A stretch of DNA of 64,000 bases from Herbaspirillum sp. YR522 (GTDB lineage Bacteria > Pseudomonadota > Gammaproteobacteria > Burkholderiales > Burkholderiaceae_D): positions 1 through 64,000 of the forward strand of contig NZ_AKJA01000132.1 in assembly GCF_000282575.1 (NCBI RefSeq). Direction: 5' to 3'. The position numbers were made by a program, and so were the translations under genes. Positions 20,900 through 30,254 of the stretch are shown here, piece after piece. Numbering within the stretch: position 1 is the first letter of the stretch; each line of letters opens with the position of its first letter. Below the pieces are notes generated by a model. The model was given only the letters and a program-made list of their open reading frames with translations, had not been told where the DNA came from and made no database searches.

Positions 20900-21577
20900 A
20901 TGACATCACCAAGCCCACAAGACATGATCCAGGAACAGCTGCTCAAGGGAAACCGCCGCTGGGCCTCCGAAATCACCGCCCGCGACCCCGACTTCTTCAA
21001 GAAGCTGGGTGCCCAGCGCTCGCCCGAATACATGTGGATCGGCTGCTCGGACAATCGCGTGCCGGCCAACGACCTGCTGGGCTTGCTGCCCGGTGAACTG
21101 TTCGTCCATCGCAACATCGCCAACGTGGTGGTGCACACCGACCTGAATTGCCTGTCGGTGTTGCAGTTCGCCGTTGACGTACTGAAGGTCAGGCACGTGA
21201 TCATCTGCGGCCACTATGGCTGCGCCGGCGTGTCGGCCGCGCTGACCAAGCGCCGTGTCGGCCTGGCCGACAACTGGCTGCAGCATGTGCAGGACGTGCA
21301 TGAAAAGCACCTGCACTGTTTCCACGACGGCATGAGCCACAACGAGCAGCACGATCGCCTGTGCGAACTCAACGTGCTGGAGCAGATGGCCAACATCTGC
21401 CGCACCACCATCGTCACCGACGCCTGGGAGCGCGGCCAGGAGCTCAGTATCTATGGCCTGGTCTATGGCGTGCACGATGGCCTGTTGCGTAACCTGACCG
21501 AGGCCATCGGCAGTGCCGACGAATGCCAGCGCCACCTGAGCCAGAGCCTGGCGCGTTACGCCGACGTGCAACGCTGA
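20900..21577 (+). CDS. can: Beta-class carbonic anhydrase
   Basis: 225-residue zinc enzyme interconverting CO2 and bicarbonate. The ligand motifs are intact: IGCSDNR (Cys49 and the Asp51/Arg53 dyad) and ICGHYGCAG (His and Cys). The start MTSPSPQD is chosen because homologues begin about there; an ATG 30 bases upstream and a long open frame behind it are alternatives. The protein ends after a typical helical region. A hairpin terminator follows. Confidence 0.93.
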   Translation: MTSPSPQDMIQEQLLKGNRRWASEITARDPDFFKKLGAQRSPEYMWIGCSDNRVPANDLLGLLPGELFVHRNIANVVVHTDLNCLSVLQFAVDVLKVRHVIICGHYGCAGVSAALTKRRVGLADNWLQHVQDVHEKHLHCFHDGMSHNEQHDRLCELNVLEQMANICRTTIVTDAWERGQELSIYGLVYGVHDGLLRNLTEAIGSADECQRHLSQSLARYADVQR

Positions 21578-21625
21578 GGCGGCCTGCAGCGTTTGGGGTG
21601 GACGGGCGCATGGCCCAGTCAACAG

Positions 21626-21657
21626 CGGCCCGGTCGAGGAATCGACCGGGCCGTTTT
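21626..21657 (+). terminator. Terminator after carbonic anhydrase
   Basis: A perfect 12-base stem (CGGCCCGGTCGA and its complement) with a four-base loop, followed by TTTT. It lies 49 bases after the stop codon. Confidence 0.85.
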
Positions 21658-21764
21658 GCATGGGGACCATGTCATCGCCGCGCCGCGCCGCGCAGGCCTG
21701 GCCTGCCGATCCGTGGCGCATGTGCCTTGGCCTGACGCCGACGCCGATGCCGACGCGGGTGGAT

Positions 21765-21793
21765 GGAACCGGGCAGGAAAGAATCGTCACTTA
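21765..21793 (+). promoter_or_regulatory. Putative hrp-box (HrpL-type sigma) promoter
   Basis: GGAACC at 21765-21770, then 16 bases, then TCACTTA at 21787-21793. The hrp box recognised by the ECF sigma factor HrpL is GGAACC, 15-16 bases, CCACNNA; only the first base of the second element differs. It lies 112 bases before the ATG of the unrecognised 825-residue protein and just after a terminator, exactly where its promoter is expected. Function depends on the strain having a HrpL-type type III system, which is not in this window. Confidence 0.6.
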
Positions 21794-21905
21794 TTTCCGT
21801 TGCCTCACTCCTCGCCCCACCAAGCCTGAAACGAATGAATCGCGCGACCGCCTCGCCCGCGGTCCGCTCACGTTTGGCCAGGCGCAAACCTGTAAAGAAA
21901 TCAAT

Positions 21906-24383
21906 ATGCCCACGATCGCTCCTAGCTTCCCTGTGGTGACGGCCGGTCTCGACCCTGCCGCGCTGAAACCGGCCGACCTCAAATCGGCATCGGTGCCGGT
22001 CACGACCCCGAAGGTAGCCCTGTCGACAGACCAGCAACGCGCCACCGGTCCGGCCGGCCTGGCATTGCCCAAGACCTCCCAGACCAGGCTGAGGAACACC
22101 GCCCGCCATTTGCAACAGGTCACGCAGGCGCTGGGTGAGGAGCTCATGGCCCTGCACGAGCAATTGCGTGGCCAGACCGACGACGATGGCCAGGCCGGCG
22201 GCCTGATCCGGCGCAATCGGCTCAAGACCCGACTTGGCAACCTGATGGACAAGACCAGCGAGATGAGCAATTTCCGGCTCTTTCCGACGAGCACGCCGCA
22301 TGGCGAGCCAGGCCGCCTGGCGGCGCTGTTGCTGGAGCGGCAGAGACAGGCTGGCGGTCCGCAGCCGCATGTGCTGGCCCAGTTGGGCCTGGAACAGAAG
22401 CTGCAGGTGCTGTTCGACTATCACCCGCAACTGGCCGGGGTGGTCGAGCGTGCCGGCCGCGGCAAGGTCGCCGCGGCAGTGCAGCACATGGCCTCGAGCA
22501 GCCCGCGCGTGGACCTCACGCTGGACGCCATCGACGACATGTACGCCCAGGTGCGAGCCGCGCGCGAGCAGGGCCACACGGATGCGCACATCACGCAGAT
22601 GCTGAGCCAGGCCACCTCCCGCTTGCAGGCATCGGGCGGCATTTTCGGCAGGGCCTCGACGCGCATCAGGAATAATCCGGGCAACAACGATGAAGTCGAT
22701 GCCAACATGCTCGGCAAGTGGATCGCACAGGGCAAGCCGGTGGCGACCACCGAAACCGTGCGCTATGGTTTCATCAACAAGGCGCCGGGCGTGGTCGACA
22801 CCGACGACCAGGTCCTGCTCGAGAAGTGGCTCGGGGTGGCCGGTTTCGACACCAGCGAGGTGGCGGGCAATACGCCGCTGCTGGTGCGCGAGTGTGCCGA
22901 CCGGGAACACCTGAGCCAAGCGGTGGAGGAACCGCTGCGCAAGCGCCTGATCGTCGATGAACCATTCGAAGTCTTCAATCCGGCGGGCGCGCGCAGCGAC
23001 GAATCGACGCCGCTGTTGCATGGCGCCGCCACCACCACGGTCGAGATCGAGCAGGTGCCGATGCTGCTGGCGCTCAAATACGTCATCTGCGGCCAGGACC
23101 AGCGGGTGCACCAGGACGTGCTGAAGATACTGGACGACGCCAGGATCATCGAAGCCTTCTCCAGCCACGATCCCGCGCTGGCCGAGAAGATCTCGGGCGC
23201 GCTGCGCGGTGCCGACCAGCCGGCTGCGATGCGCCTGCACCGCAAGCTGGTGGCCGCCGAATTGATGAATACCTTCCTCGAGGGCGGCTCGGCGCTGGAG
23301 ACGGCCAAGGACGTCGCGCCCTACGCCCTGGGCGGGATGTTCATGGAAGCGGTGAAGCACCTGACGCCGGACGGCTTGCCCAAGTCGATCGTGACCGAAC
23401 TGTTCCTGGGCGGCGCTGACCTGGGCGACAACGGCATGGGCTGCATGGCAGAGCTGAGGTCGCAGGCCATGACGGTCAAGGGGATCGAGGTGGGCGGCAT
23501 CGCCGACCTGTACGAAAAGACCTTCGGCCAGCCAGGCGCCAACATGGGGGTCATGCTGGCGCACCTGGCCTTGCTGGGCGCCGGGGCCGCCAACCCGGAA
23601 AGCAAACTGGCGGGGGTGGCCAAGGCCATGGGTTTCGTCAAGCCCACCGGCCCGCTGGCCGCCATCACCGAGACCCAGATGCAATCCTTCCTCACCGGCT
23701 CGGGAGTCAGTGTGGCCATGACCACGCTCTATTCCGGCGCCGGTGCGCTGTCGTCCAATCCGGCCTTCCTGGCGCTCCTGGGCGCGGGTGCCATCATGGG
23801 CACTTCCATTTCGCCGGCCATCGGCTTTGGCATCCTGCATGCCGAGCTGGCGCTGGCGGTGAAGAAGCGACTGGTGGACCGGACCCTGGCCCCGCCGCAA
23901 GAGCTCGCGTTGAGCGATGACGCCGCAGTGACCAGGTTTTGCCATAAGGAAGCGATGAACCAGTTGATGATGCAGACCGGCAATGGCGCAGGCAACATCG
24001 CCTTCCTGTTCGCACCGCTGGCGGCCAGCGCCAAATTGCTGGGGTTCGCGGTGCCCAAGGAACTGGTCGACCTGGTGCTCGAGCCGCTGATGCCGGGCAT
24101 GGAGAATATCGTGCGGGTCGGTGCCATGGATGACCACGAAGCATCCAAGCGGGACGCCATCAAGAAGATCAAGGAAAAATGCATCGAAGAAGCTGCCGAC
24201 GGCAATGCCACGCCGATGACGCTGGACGATTTCGATGCCATGACGCTGAGCGGGGTCGACAGGGTTGCGGCGCAATGGTCACTGACCATCGCCAGTCCCT
24301 TCGTGTGGATGCTGGGGCGCAGCCACTACCCTGACCTGGTGCCGGTACCGTCGCAGGCAGACGCGCCCGACACCCGGCATTGA
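21906..24383 (+). CDS. Candidate type III effector, unknown function
   Basis: 825-residue protein that I do not recognise. The start at 21906 (MPTIAPSFPVV) is chosen from the promoter position and because the preceding open frame is Pro/Arg-rich and non-coding in look. The first 60 residues are rich in Ser, Thr, Pro and Ala with few acidic residues, as in type III secretion signals. Residues about 60-540 are mostly helical and polar. Hydrophobic, Gly/Ala-rich segments occur at about 547-565, 597-652 and 696-716, suggesting insertion in or association with a membrane. No classical signal peptide is present. With the hrp box upstream and no linked pathway genes, an effector or translocator-like secreted protein is the best guess. 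Confidence 0.5.
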   Translation: MPTIAPSFPVVTAGLDPAALKPADLKSASVPVTTPKVALSTDQQRATGPAGLALPKTSQTRLRNTARHLQQVTQALGEELMALHEQLRGQTDDDGQAGGLIRRNRLKTRLGNLMDKTSEMSNFRLFPTSTPHGEPGRLAALLLERQRQAGGPQPHVLAQLGLEQKLQVLFDYHPQLAGVVERAGRGKVAAAVQHMASSSPRVDLTLDAIDDMYAQVRAAREQGHTDAHITQMLSQATSRLQASGGIFGRASTRIRNNPGNNDEVDANMLGKWIAQGKPVATTETVRYGFINKAPGVVDTDDQVLLEKWLGVAGFDTSEVAGNTPLLVRECADREHLSQAVEEPLRKRLIVDEPFEVFNPAGARSDESTPLLHGAATTTVEIEQVPMLLALKYVICGQDQRVHQDVLKILDDARIIEAFSSHDPALAEKISGALRGADQPAAMRLHRKLVAAELMNTFLEGGSALETAKDVAPYALGGMFMEAVKHLTPDGLPKSIVTELFLGGADLGDNGMGCMAELRSQAMTVKGIEVGGIADLYEKTFGQPGANMGVMLAHLALLGAGAANPESKLAGVAKAMGFVKPTGPLAAITETQMQSFLTGSGVSVAMTTLYSGAGALSSNPAFLALLGAGAIMGTSISPAIGFGILHAELALAVKKRLVDRTLAPPQELALSDDAAVTRFCHKEAMNQLMMQTGNGAGNIAFLFAPLAASAKLLGFAVPKELVDLVLEPLMPGMENIVRVGAMDDHEASKRDAIKKIKEKCIEEAADGNATPMTLDDFDAMTLSGVDRVAAQWSLTIASPFVWMLGRSHYPDLVPVPSQADAPDTRH

Positions 24384-24411
24384 GCGTGGCCGGGCGCGGT
24401 TTCGGATAGGG

Positions 24412-25242
24412 TCAGAAGCAGTGTTGCGGCGCCGGGAAGCTGCCCTCCCGAACCGCCGTCACATAGGCTGCGAGCGCGGCCTCGATACTGTCGGCGCCTT
24501 CCATGAAATTGCGTACGAAGCGGCTCTTGTGGCCCGGGAAGACGCCCAGCATGTCGTGCATCACCAGCACCTGGCCCGAACAGTCGGGACCGGCGCCAAT
24601 GCCGATGGTGGGGATGGTCAGGCGCTCGGTGACTTCCCGGCCCAGGGTCGCCGGCACCGCCTCGATCACGATCAGCGAGGCGCCGGCCTGTTGCAGCGCG
24701 GCCGCATCGGCATGCAACTGGGTAGCGCCGTCGCTGGTCTTGCCCTGGACCTTGAATCCGCCCAGTTGATGCACCGATTGCGGCGTGAGACCGATATGGG
24801 CGCACACCGGGATGCCGCGCTCGGTGAGGAACCTGACCGTGTCGGCCAGCCAGGCACCGCCTTCCAGCTTGACCACCTGCGCACCGGCCTGCATCAGCAC
24901 TGCCGCATGGCCAAACGCATCTTCGCGCGAGGCGTAGGTGCCGAACGGCAGGTCGGCGACGACCAGCATGGCGCCGGCCCCGCGCGCCACGCTGGCGGTA
25001 TGGTAGGCGACGTCGGCCAGGCTCACCGGCAAGGTCGAGCCATGGCCCTGGCAGACCATGCCCAGCGAATCCCCGATCAATACCGTATCGACTCCGGCGC
25101 GATCCATCAGGCTGGCGAAGCTGGCGTCGTAGCAGGTCAGCATTGAAATCCTGTCGCCCTTGTTGCGCATCGCCTGCAGCGTGTGTGTCGTGACCGGCTT
25201 GCTGCGCGCGGCCGAACCGGATTGCTGAAGATAACCTGCCAT
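24412..25242 (-). CDS. panB: 3-methyl-2-oxobutanoate hydroxymethyltransferase
   Basis: 276-residue enzyme of pantothenate synthesis; it transfers a hydroxymethyl group from methylene-tetrahydrofolate to 2-oxoisovalerate. Signature regions are [56 protein letters not shown] and [14 protein letters not shown]. The start at 25242 is set by GGGAG about ten bases upstream and family length; the frame runs on into the kinase gene. It follows that kinase by four bases, so the two are co-transcribed. No panC is in the window. Confidence 0.96.
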   Translation of the reverse strand: MAGYLQQSGSAARSKPVTTHTLQAMRNKGDRISMLTCYDASFASLMDRAGVDTVLIGDSLGMVCQGHGSTLPVSLADVAYHTASVARGAGAMLVVADLPFGTYASREDAFGHAAVLMQAGAQVVKLEGGAWLADTVRFLTERGIPVCAHIGLTPQSVHQLGGFKVQGKTSDGATQLHADAAALQQAGASLIVIEAVPATLGREVTERLTIPTIGIGAGPDCSGQVLVMHDMLGVFPGHKSRFVRNFMEGADSIEAALAAYVTAVREGSFPAPQHCF

Positions 25243-25246
25243 GGGT

Positions 25247-25888
25247 TCAAACTCCCTGATTGAGAAAGGCACGCTTGCCGCGCATCGCTTCGATGTGCAG
25301 CAGCAGCGTCTGGAGGTCGGCATCCTGGTGTGCCGGATCCAGGTGCTCGGTGTTGATGGTCAGCACCGGCGCCTCGTCGTAGTGATAGAAAAAGTTGCTG
25401 TAGCCGTCCGACAGGCTTTGCAGGTATTCCGCCGAGATCGCCTCTTCCATGTCGACGGCACGTTGCGCGATGCGCGCCTGCAACACCTCCACCGGCGCCT
25501 GCAGATACAGCACCAGGTCCGGCACCCGGACCTGCACCCCCAATTGCGCATGCAATTGCTGGTACAGCAGCAGTTCGGGTTCGGGCAGGGTCAGTTGCGA
25601 AAACAGCATGTTCTTCTCGAGCATGAAGTCGGCCACGAAGCGTTGCTCCAGCAGCGCCTCGTCCAGTGGTGCCCGCAATTGATGCAGGCGCTGCAGCAGG
25701 AAGCAGGTCTGGGTCTGGAACGCAAACCGTGGCGCGTCGCGATAGAAGTCGGCCAGAAAGGGATTGGCCTCGGGTTGTTCGAGCAGGGCGTGGGCCCCGA
25801 ACAGGGTCGATAGACGTTGCGCCAGCGAGGTCTTGCCGACCCCGATCGGGCCTTCGATGGCGATATAGCGATAGCTGTCCAGTTCCAT
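25247..25888 (-). CDS. Deoxynucleoside kinase (dGK/dAK family)
   Basis: 213-residue kinase that phosphorylates deoxynucleosides in the salvage pathway. The Walker A is [13 protein letters not shown] (residues about 12-24); the lid region has [18 protein letters not shown] and a [17 protein letters not shown] strand-helix typical of the dNK family. It sits directly before panB, an arrangement common in betaproteobacteria, where the kinase often also lies next to folK; here folK is 12 kb away. Confidence 0.85.
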   Translation of the reverse strand: MELDSYRYIAIEGPIGVGKTSLAQRLSTLFGAHALLEQPEANPFLADFYRDAPRFAFQTQTCFLLQRLHQLRAPLDEALLEQRFVADFMLEKNMLFSQLTLPEPELLLYQQLHAQLGVQVRVPDLVLYLQAPVEVLQARIAQRAVDMEEAISAEYLQSLSDGYSNFFYHYDEAPVLTINTEHLDPAHQDADLQTLLLHIEAMRGKRAFLNQGV

Positions 25889-26245
25889 GGATGTTCTCTT
25901 TTCTTGGATGTCGGAAATCGTGTCCCGGCAGGTGCGGCATTGTAGTTGATTTTGCCGCCGCCACCGGCGTGTCGGGCTTCAGCCCCGGCTGATGGATAAG
26001 AGAGGATTCATGTGGTTGTTTTGACAATGTTTAGTCGGAATAGCGTGGTGTCCCTGACAATTCGGTAGTAAATCGCCCTTTATTCGAAAGAAAGCGAGGC
26101 GCCTGGAGACCGCAAAATGGCTTAGGCCCCCAATGGGCCTGGCGCCGGCGCGGTTGCTTTGGGGATAGACCTGCCTGGGCTGCCAATAGTGCCGTGTGGC
26201 GTGTGCTGCCGTCGGCGACGGGGGATCGAAGGATAACAAGAAGGA
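25889..26245. other. Intergenic region upstream of the chemosensory operon
   Basis: 357 bases between divergent units, holding the promoters of the kinase-panB pair (minus) and of the chemosensory operon (plus). A perfect -35 hexamer TTGACA occurs at 26021-26026 without a good -10 at normal spacing. A small hairpin AGGCCC/GGGCCT lies at 26124-26140 with no T-run. I see no FliA-type promoter and no convincing gene. Confidence 0.4.
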
Positions 26246-27286
26246 GTGGGATTGAAATCGCTACGTCATGTCTTGCCGGTGCTGTGTGTGCTCAACCTGC
26301 TGCTGTTCATGATGCTGGCCGGCAGCTGGTGGTTGGGCGCGCTGGTGGGCCTGTTCATCGGCGGCGCGTTCTACCTGACCTGCCTGCCGGCGCCTGCCCA
26401 GGAGCCGGTCCCGGCGCCGCCCGGGACGATGCCCGACGGCTTGCCGGCCCTGTTGCGCCAGGTGTTGCCGATATGGCGCGGGCATGTCGAACTGGCGCGC
26501 ACCCAGACCCAGGGCGCCATCGATACGCTCAGCGCCCGTTTTGCCGGTATCAACGAGCGCCTGGGACGCAGCCGGCAACTGGCGCATGACGCGCCAGGCG
26601 CCGAGATCGGGCAGCTGTTGCAGGATGCCGGGCAACAGCTCGGGACCCTGGCGCAGGCGCTGGAACGCATCCTGGCCTCGCGCCAGTCGCTGCAGGGCAA
26701 GCTCGAAGGGCTGGCCGCGGCCAACGACGAAATTCGTCAACTGGCACTCCAGAACCAGCAACTGGCTGGCCAGGCCGGCGTGAGCGACCTGCTCAGCGAC
26801 CAGCAAAGCTGGCAGGAGCTGGCCGAGCGCGCGGCCGCCAACAGCCGCCAGATCGTGCTGCGCACCAAGGCCGCCCGCCAGCAGATCCAGGCGGCGGTGA
26901 TTGCCGCCGTGGAGCTGCCCGACGGCGCCGACGGCATCGTCGAGGACTCGCGCGCCATGATCGAGCGGGTGCTGGCCCGGTTCGGCCAGGCCGCCACCGC
27001 ATTGGCTTCGACGGTAGAGCAGATGGCGGCCGAGAACCGGGCGGTCGACCAGGAGGTGGGCGAGATTCTGGTCAACCTGCAGTTCCAGGACCGCATCGGT
27101 CAGATTCTCGAGCAACTGCAGGGCGACATCGCCCGCATGCAGGGCCGCTCCCCGGAAAGCACGCTGCCGTCGCCGCAACAATGGCTGGCCGAACTCGAGC
27201 AGACCTATACCACCCCGGAACAACGCCAGGTGCATGCCGGCGCAGGGGGCCGCCCCACGCTGCAGTCACAGGTCGACTTCTTCTGA
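26246..27286 (+). CDS. Membrane-anchored chemosensory protein with CheZ-like motif
   Basis: 346-residue first gene of the chemosensory operon. Residues about 5-45 form a hydrophobic N-terminal hairpin (LLLFMMLAGSWWLGALVGLF); the rest is a long helical, glutamine-rich coiled coil resembling part of an MCP but without the conserved MCP hairpin tip. Near the C-terminus, VNLQFQDRIGQILEQLQGDI closely resembles the CheZ active-site helix (FQDLTGQ), with Asp282 and Gln286 at the CheZ spacing. It may be a CheY-P phosphatase or an MCP-like scaffold. The GTG at 26246 is given; a TTG at 26252, five bases after AAGGAG, is an equally good start. Confidence 0.6.
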   Translation: MGLKSLRHVLPVLCVLNLLLFMMLAGSWWLGALVGLFIGGAFYLTCLPAPAQEPVPAPPGTMPDGLPALLRQVLPIWRGHVELARTQTQGAIDTLSARFAGINERLGRSRQLAHDAPGAEIGQLLQDAGQQLGTLAQALERILASRQSLQGKLEGLAAANDEIRQLALQNQQLAGQAGVSDLLSDQQSWQELAERAAANSRQIVLRTKAARQQIQAAVIAAVELPDGADGIVEDSRAMIERVLARFGQAATALASTVEQMAAENRAVDQEVGEILVNLQFQDRIGQILEQLQGDIARMQGRSPESTLPSPQQWLAELEQTYTTPEQRQVHAGAGGRPTLQSQVDFF

Positions 27287-27297
27287 TGGAGCCTCGT

Positions 27298-27666
27298 ATG
27301 GAAAAGAGCATTTTGATCGTCGACGACTCATTCAGCCTGCGCCAGACCATTTCGATCGCCTTGAGGGCGGCCGGGTACCACGTGGTCGAGGCCAGCGACG
27401 GCAGGGATGCACTCAGGCAACTCGATGGCCGCAAGTTCAACCTGGTCATCTCGGACCTCAACATGCCCCATCTGGATGGCCTCAATTTCGTGCGGGAGAT
27501 GAAGCAGATGGCAGCCTATCGTTTTACCCCCGTGATCATGCTCACCACCGAAAGCGGCGAGGCGTTCAAGCAGGAGGGCAAGGCCGCCGGTATCCGCGCC
27601 TGGGTCCACAAGCCGTTCCAGCCGGCGGTGCTGCTGGAGGCCGTGGCCAAGCTGGTGCTGCCGTGA
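27298..27666 (+). CDS. cheY: CheY-like response regulator
   Basis: 122-residue single-domain receiver. The acidic pair is in ILIVDDSFS, the phosphorylation site is Asp53 (LVISDLNMPHLDG), the Thr is in MLTTES and the Lys in WVHKPFQP, all intact. There is no output domain, so it acts by protein contact as CheY does. The start at 27298 has GGAG six bases upstream; an ATG at 27286 overlapping the preceding stop is possible. It is likely phosphorylated by the CheA two genes downstream. Confidence 0.92.
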   Translation: MEKSILIVDDSFSLRQTISIALRAAGYHVVEASDGRDALRQLDGRKFNLVISDLNMPHLDGLNFVREMKQMAAYRFTPVIMLTTESGEAFKQEGKAAGIRAWVHKPFQPAVLLEAVAKLVLP

Positions 27667-27682
27667 ACCGAGGACACCTGCG

Positions 27683-28015
27683 ATGCCATTGAAGTATTCA
27701 CTGCAGCATGACAGGTCGCTGTTGACGTTCAACGGCGGCCTGACGATCTTCCAGGCGGCCGAGCGCAAGCCTGAGCTGCTGCACATCCTGGCGCGCAGCC
27801 AGGGCACGCTGGCGCTCGACCTGTCCGGCGTGGACGAGATCGATACCGCCGGCGTGCAGCTGCTGTTGCTGCTGCGACGCGAAGCCGCAGCGCAGCAGCG
27901 CGCGGTCGACGTCATCGCCTACAGCCCTCCGGTGCTGGCGGTGTTCGACCTGTTGCAGCTGCATTCGCTGTTCTTTGCCGCGCCGCCCGGGCCTGCCGCG
28001 CAGGAGGAAGCATGA
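27683..28015 (+). CDS. STAS-domain protein
   Basis: 110-residue anti-sigma-antagonist-like STAS protein. The core ALDLSGVDEIDTAGVQLLLLL matches the region that carries the phosphorylated Ser/Thr in SpoIIAA-like proteins, but here the position is occupied by Thr or Ala (DTAGV), so phosphorylation is uncertain. It overlaps cheA by four bases (ATGA). STAS proteins are recurrent partners in non-flagellar or accessory chemosensory operons; its exact role here is unknown. Confidence 0.85.
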   Translation: MPLKYSLQHDRSLLTFNGGLTIFQAAERKPELLHILARSQGTLALDLSGVDEIDTAGVQLLLLLRREAAAQQRAVDVIAYSPPVLAVFDLLQLHSLFFAAPPGPAAQEEA

Positions 28016-30207
28016 AGAAGGATTCGGCGCGCGACGCGGTGGTGCAGGAAGCCCGCGAACTGCTGGTGGCGATGGAGGCGGCGCTGCTGCAGATCGAGAT
28101 GGATGGCCCATCGCGCGACGCCATCAATGCCATCTTTCGCGCCGCCCATACCATCAAGGGATCGGCCGGCCTGTTCGCACTCGACAGCATCGTGCAGTTC
28201 ACGCATCTGGTCGAGAGCGTGCTGGACCGGGTGCGCACCGGGCAGCTCTCGCTCGACCCGCACATGATGTCGCTGCTGCTCAAGTGCGGCGACTACATCG
28301 GCGAACTGGTCGATGCCATCGAGCGCCACGAGGAAGACCGCGAGCCGGACCTGCCGCGTCGCACCGAACTGGAGGCATCACTGAACCTGTTGCTGGGCGG
28401 ACCTGGCCGGGCAGTGGCAGCGCCCGCGCCGGCGCCGACGACGGCGAGCGTCGCGCCCGCCGCCGCGCCGCGGGTGGCCGCCGGGCCATCGGCCTCCAAT
28501 CCGTATTGGCACCTGTCGCTCACATTCAATCGCAACGTCATGCGCGATGGGCTCGACCCGGTGTCGTTCCTGCATTACCTGCGCACGCTGGGCCGCATCG
28601 TGGCCATCGTCACGGTGCAGGAAGACATGCCGGCGGCGCCGCAGATGGACGCCGAGACCTGTTATGTGGGGTTCGAGATCTGCCTCATTTCCGATTCCAG
28701 CCAGCAGACGCTGGAGAACGTGTTCGAGTTCGTGCGCGACGACAGCCGCATCGAGATCATTGCCCCGCATAGCGCTTTGTCGGCCTATGGCGCGGTACTG
28801 CATCGGCTGGGCCCGGCCAGCGCCCTGGCGTTGGGGCAGGCATGGCACGCCCACGGCGCCTTGAGCGCGGACGAACTGGATGGCCTGGGCATGGCCCGGC
28901 GTGCCTCCCTCGACGATGAGCTGGTGGTCCCGGCGCTGGCCATCGATCCGATGGCGCCGTCGCCGCGCCCGCTCGATGGCGACGGCGCCGTGGCCGGCAG
29001 TGCGCGCCCCAGGCTATTGGAAGAGCGCCGGGCACAGGAACAGAAATTCATCAAGATCGAGGTCGCCAAGCTGGACCAGCTGATCGACCTGGTGGGCGAG
29101 CTGGTGATCGCCGGCGCCGGTGCGCGCCTGATTGCGCGGCGTCGCAAGGATAGCCAGTTCGAAGAGGCGACCCAGACCATCCACACCTTGATGGAGCAGA
29201 TCCGCGATGCCGCGCTGACGCTGCGCATGGTGCAGATCAACGAGGTGTTCCAGCGCTTTCCCCGGGTGGTGCGGGATCTGGCGCAGGACCTCGGCAAGGA
29301 TATCGAGCTGGTCATGACCGGCGCCGATACCGAACTGGATAAATCGATGGTCGAGCGCATCGCCGATCCCTTGATGCACATCGTGCGCAACGCCATCGAC
29401 CACGGCATCGAGCCGCCGGCCAGGCGCATCGCGGCCGGCAAGCCGGCCAAGGCCACGCTGCAGCTCAATGCGTCGCACGAATCGGGTAGCGTGGTCATCG
29501 AGGTGATGGACGACGGTCGCGGCATGGACCGTGACCGTATCCTGGCCACCGCGGTCGAGCGGGGCCTGGCCACGGCCGATGCCGACCTGTCCGACGCCGA
29601 GATCTACCGCTTCGTCTTCGAGCCGGGCTTTTCCACGGCGGCGCAGGTGACGGCCCTGTCCGGGCGCGGTGTCGGCATGGATGTGGTCAGGCGCAATATC
29701 GACGCCCTGCGTGGCGAGATCGACATCGATACCCAGGCCGGCATAGGCACCGTGGTACGGGTGCGCCTGCCCTTGACCCTGGCCATCATCTCGGGCTTCC
29801 AGGTGGTGGTGGGCAATGCCGTGTTCGTGGTGCCGCTGGATATGGTGGTCGAGTGCATCGACATGCCCGAGCATCATGGCGGGCGCCATATCGTCTCGGT
29901 GCGTGACGAGGCACTGCCATTCGTACCGCTGCGGGAGCTGTTCGACCTGGCAGAGCAGGGACGTTCCCGCAAGAGCCTGGTGATCGTGCAGTATGGCCAG
30001 CAACGCGCGGGCCTGCTGGTCGATGGGCTACTGGGCGAATGCCAGGCCGTGATCAAGCCGCTGGGCATGCTCTTCGGCAAGGTCAAGGGGCTGTCCGGCT
30101 CGACCATCCTGGGCGATGGACGGGTGGCGCTGATCCTCGACATCCCGCACCTGATCCACTACACGCAGCAGCATGACCAGCACCAGATGGTCCAGGCAGG
30201 TCCGTGA
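28012..30207 (+). CDS. cheA: Chemotaxis histidine kinase CheA
   Basis: 731-residue kinase. The HPt domain (1-110) has the phosphorylated His46 in FRAAHTIKGSAG. Residues about 165-260 form an extra alpha/beta domain starting NPYWHLSLTFNRNVMRDG, different from the E. coli P2 but seen in other CheA proteins. The dimerisation segment follows (about 345-410), then the ATPase domain with N-box HIVRNAIDHGIE, G1 MDDGRGMD and G2 SGRGVGMDVV, and a C-terminal CheW-like regulatory domain. All catalytic motifs are intact. It should phosphorylate CheY, CheB and possibly the REC-EAL protein. Confidence 0.97.
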   Translation: MKKDSARDAVVQEARELLVAMEAALLQIEMDGPSRDAINAIFRAAHTIKGSAGLFALDSIVQFTHLVESVLDRVRTGQLSLDPHMMSLLLKCGDYIGELVDAIERHEEDREPDLPRRTELEASLNLLLGGPGRAVAAPAPAPTTASVAPAAAPRVAAGPSASNPYWHLSLTFNRNVMRDGLDPVSFLHYLRTLGRIVAIVTVQEDMPAAPQMDAETCYVGFEICLISDSSQQTLENVFEFVRDDSRIEIIAPHSALSAYGAVLHRLGPASALALGQAWHAHGALSADELDGLGMARRASLDDELVVPALAIDPMAPSPRPLDGDGAVAGSARPRLLEERRAQEQKFIKIEVAKLDQLIDLVGELVIAGAGARLIARRRKDSQFEEATQTIHTLMEQIRDAALTLRMVQINEVFQRFPRVVRDLAQDLGKDIELVMTGADTELDKSMVERIADPLMHIVRNAIDHGIEPPARRIAAGKPAKATLQLNASHESGSVVIEVMDDGRGMDRDRILATAVERGLATADADLSDAEIYRFVFEPGFSTAAQVTALSGRGVGMDVVRRNIDALRGEIDIDTQAGIGTVVRVRLPLTLAIISGFQVVVGNAVFVVPLDMVVECIDMPEHHGGRHIVSVRDEALPFVPLRELFDLAEQGRSRKSLVIVQYGQQRAGLLVDGLLGECQAVIKPLGMLFGKVKGLSGSTILGDGRVALILDIPHLIHYTQQHDQHQMVQAGP

Positions 30208-30254
30208 TGACGCAGCCGCTCCGAATCGTGAACGACCCCAGATAGGGATGCAAC

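Noticed and set aside
21672-24275. 867-codon minus-strand frame opposite the candidate effector
   Set aside because: Composition (His/Arg/Gln/Gly-rich) is that of an antisense shadow; it has no ribosome site, and the plus-strand frame has the promoter, the start and sensible protein character.
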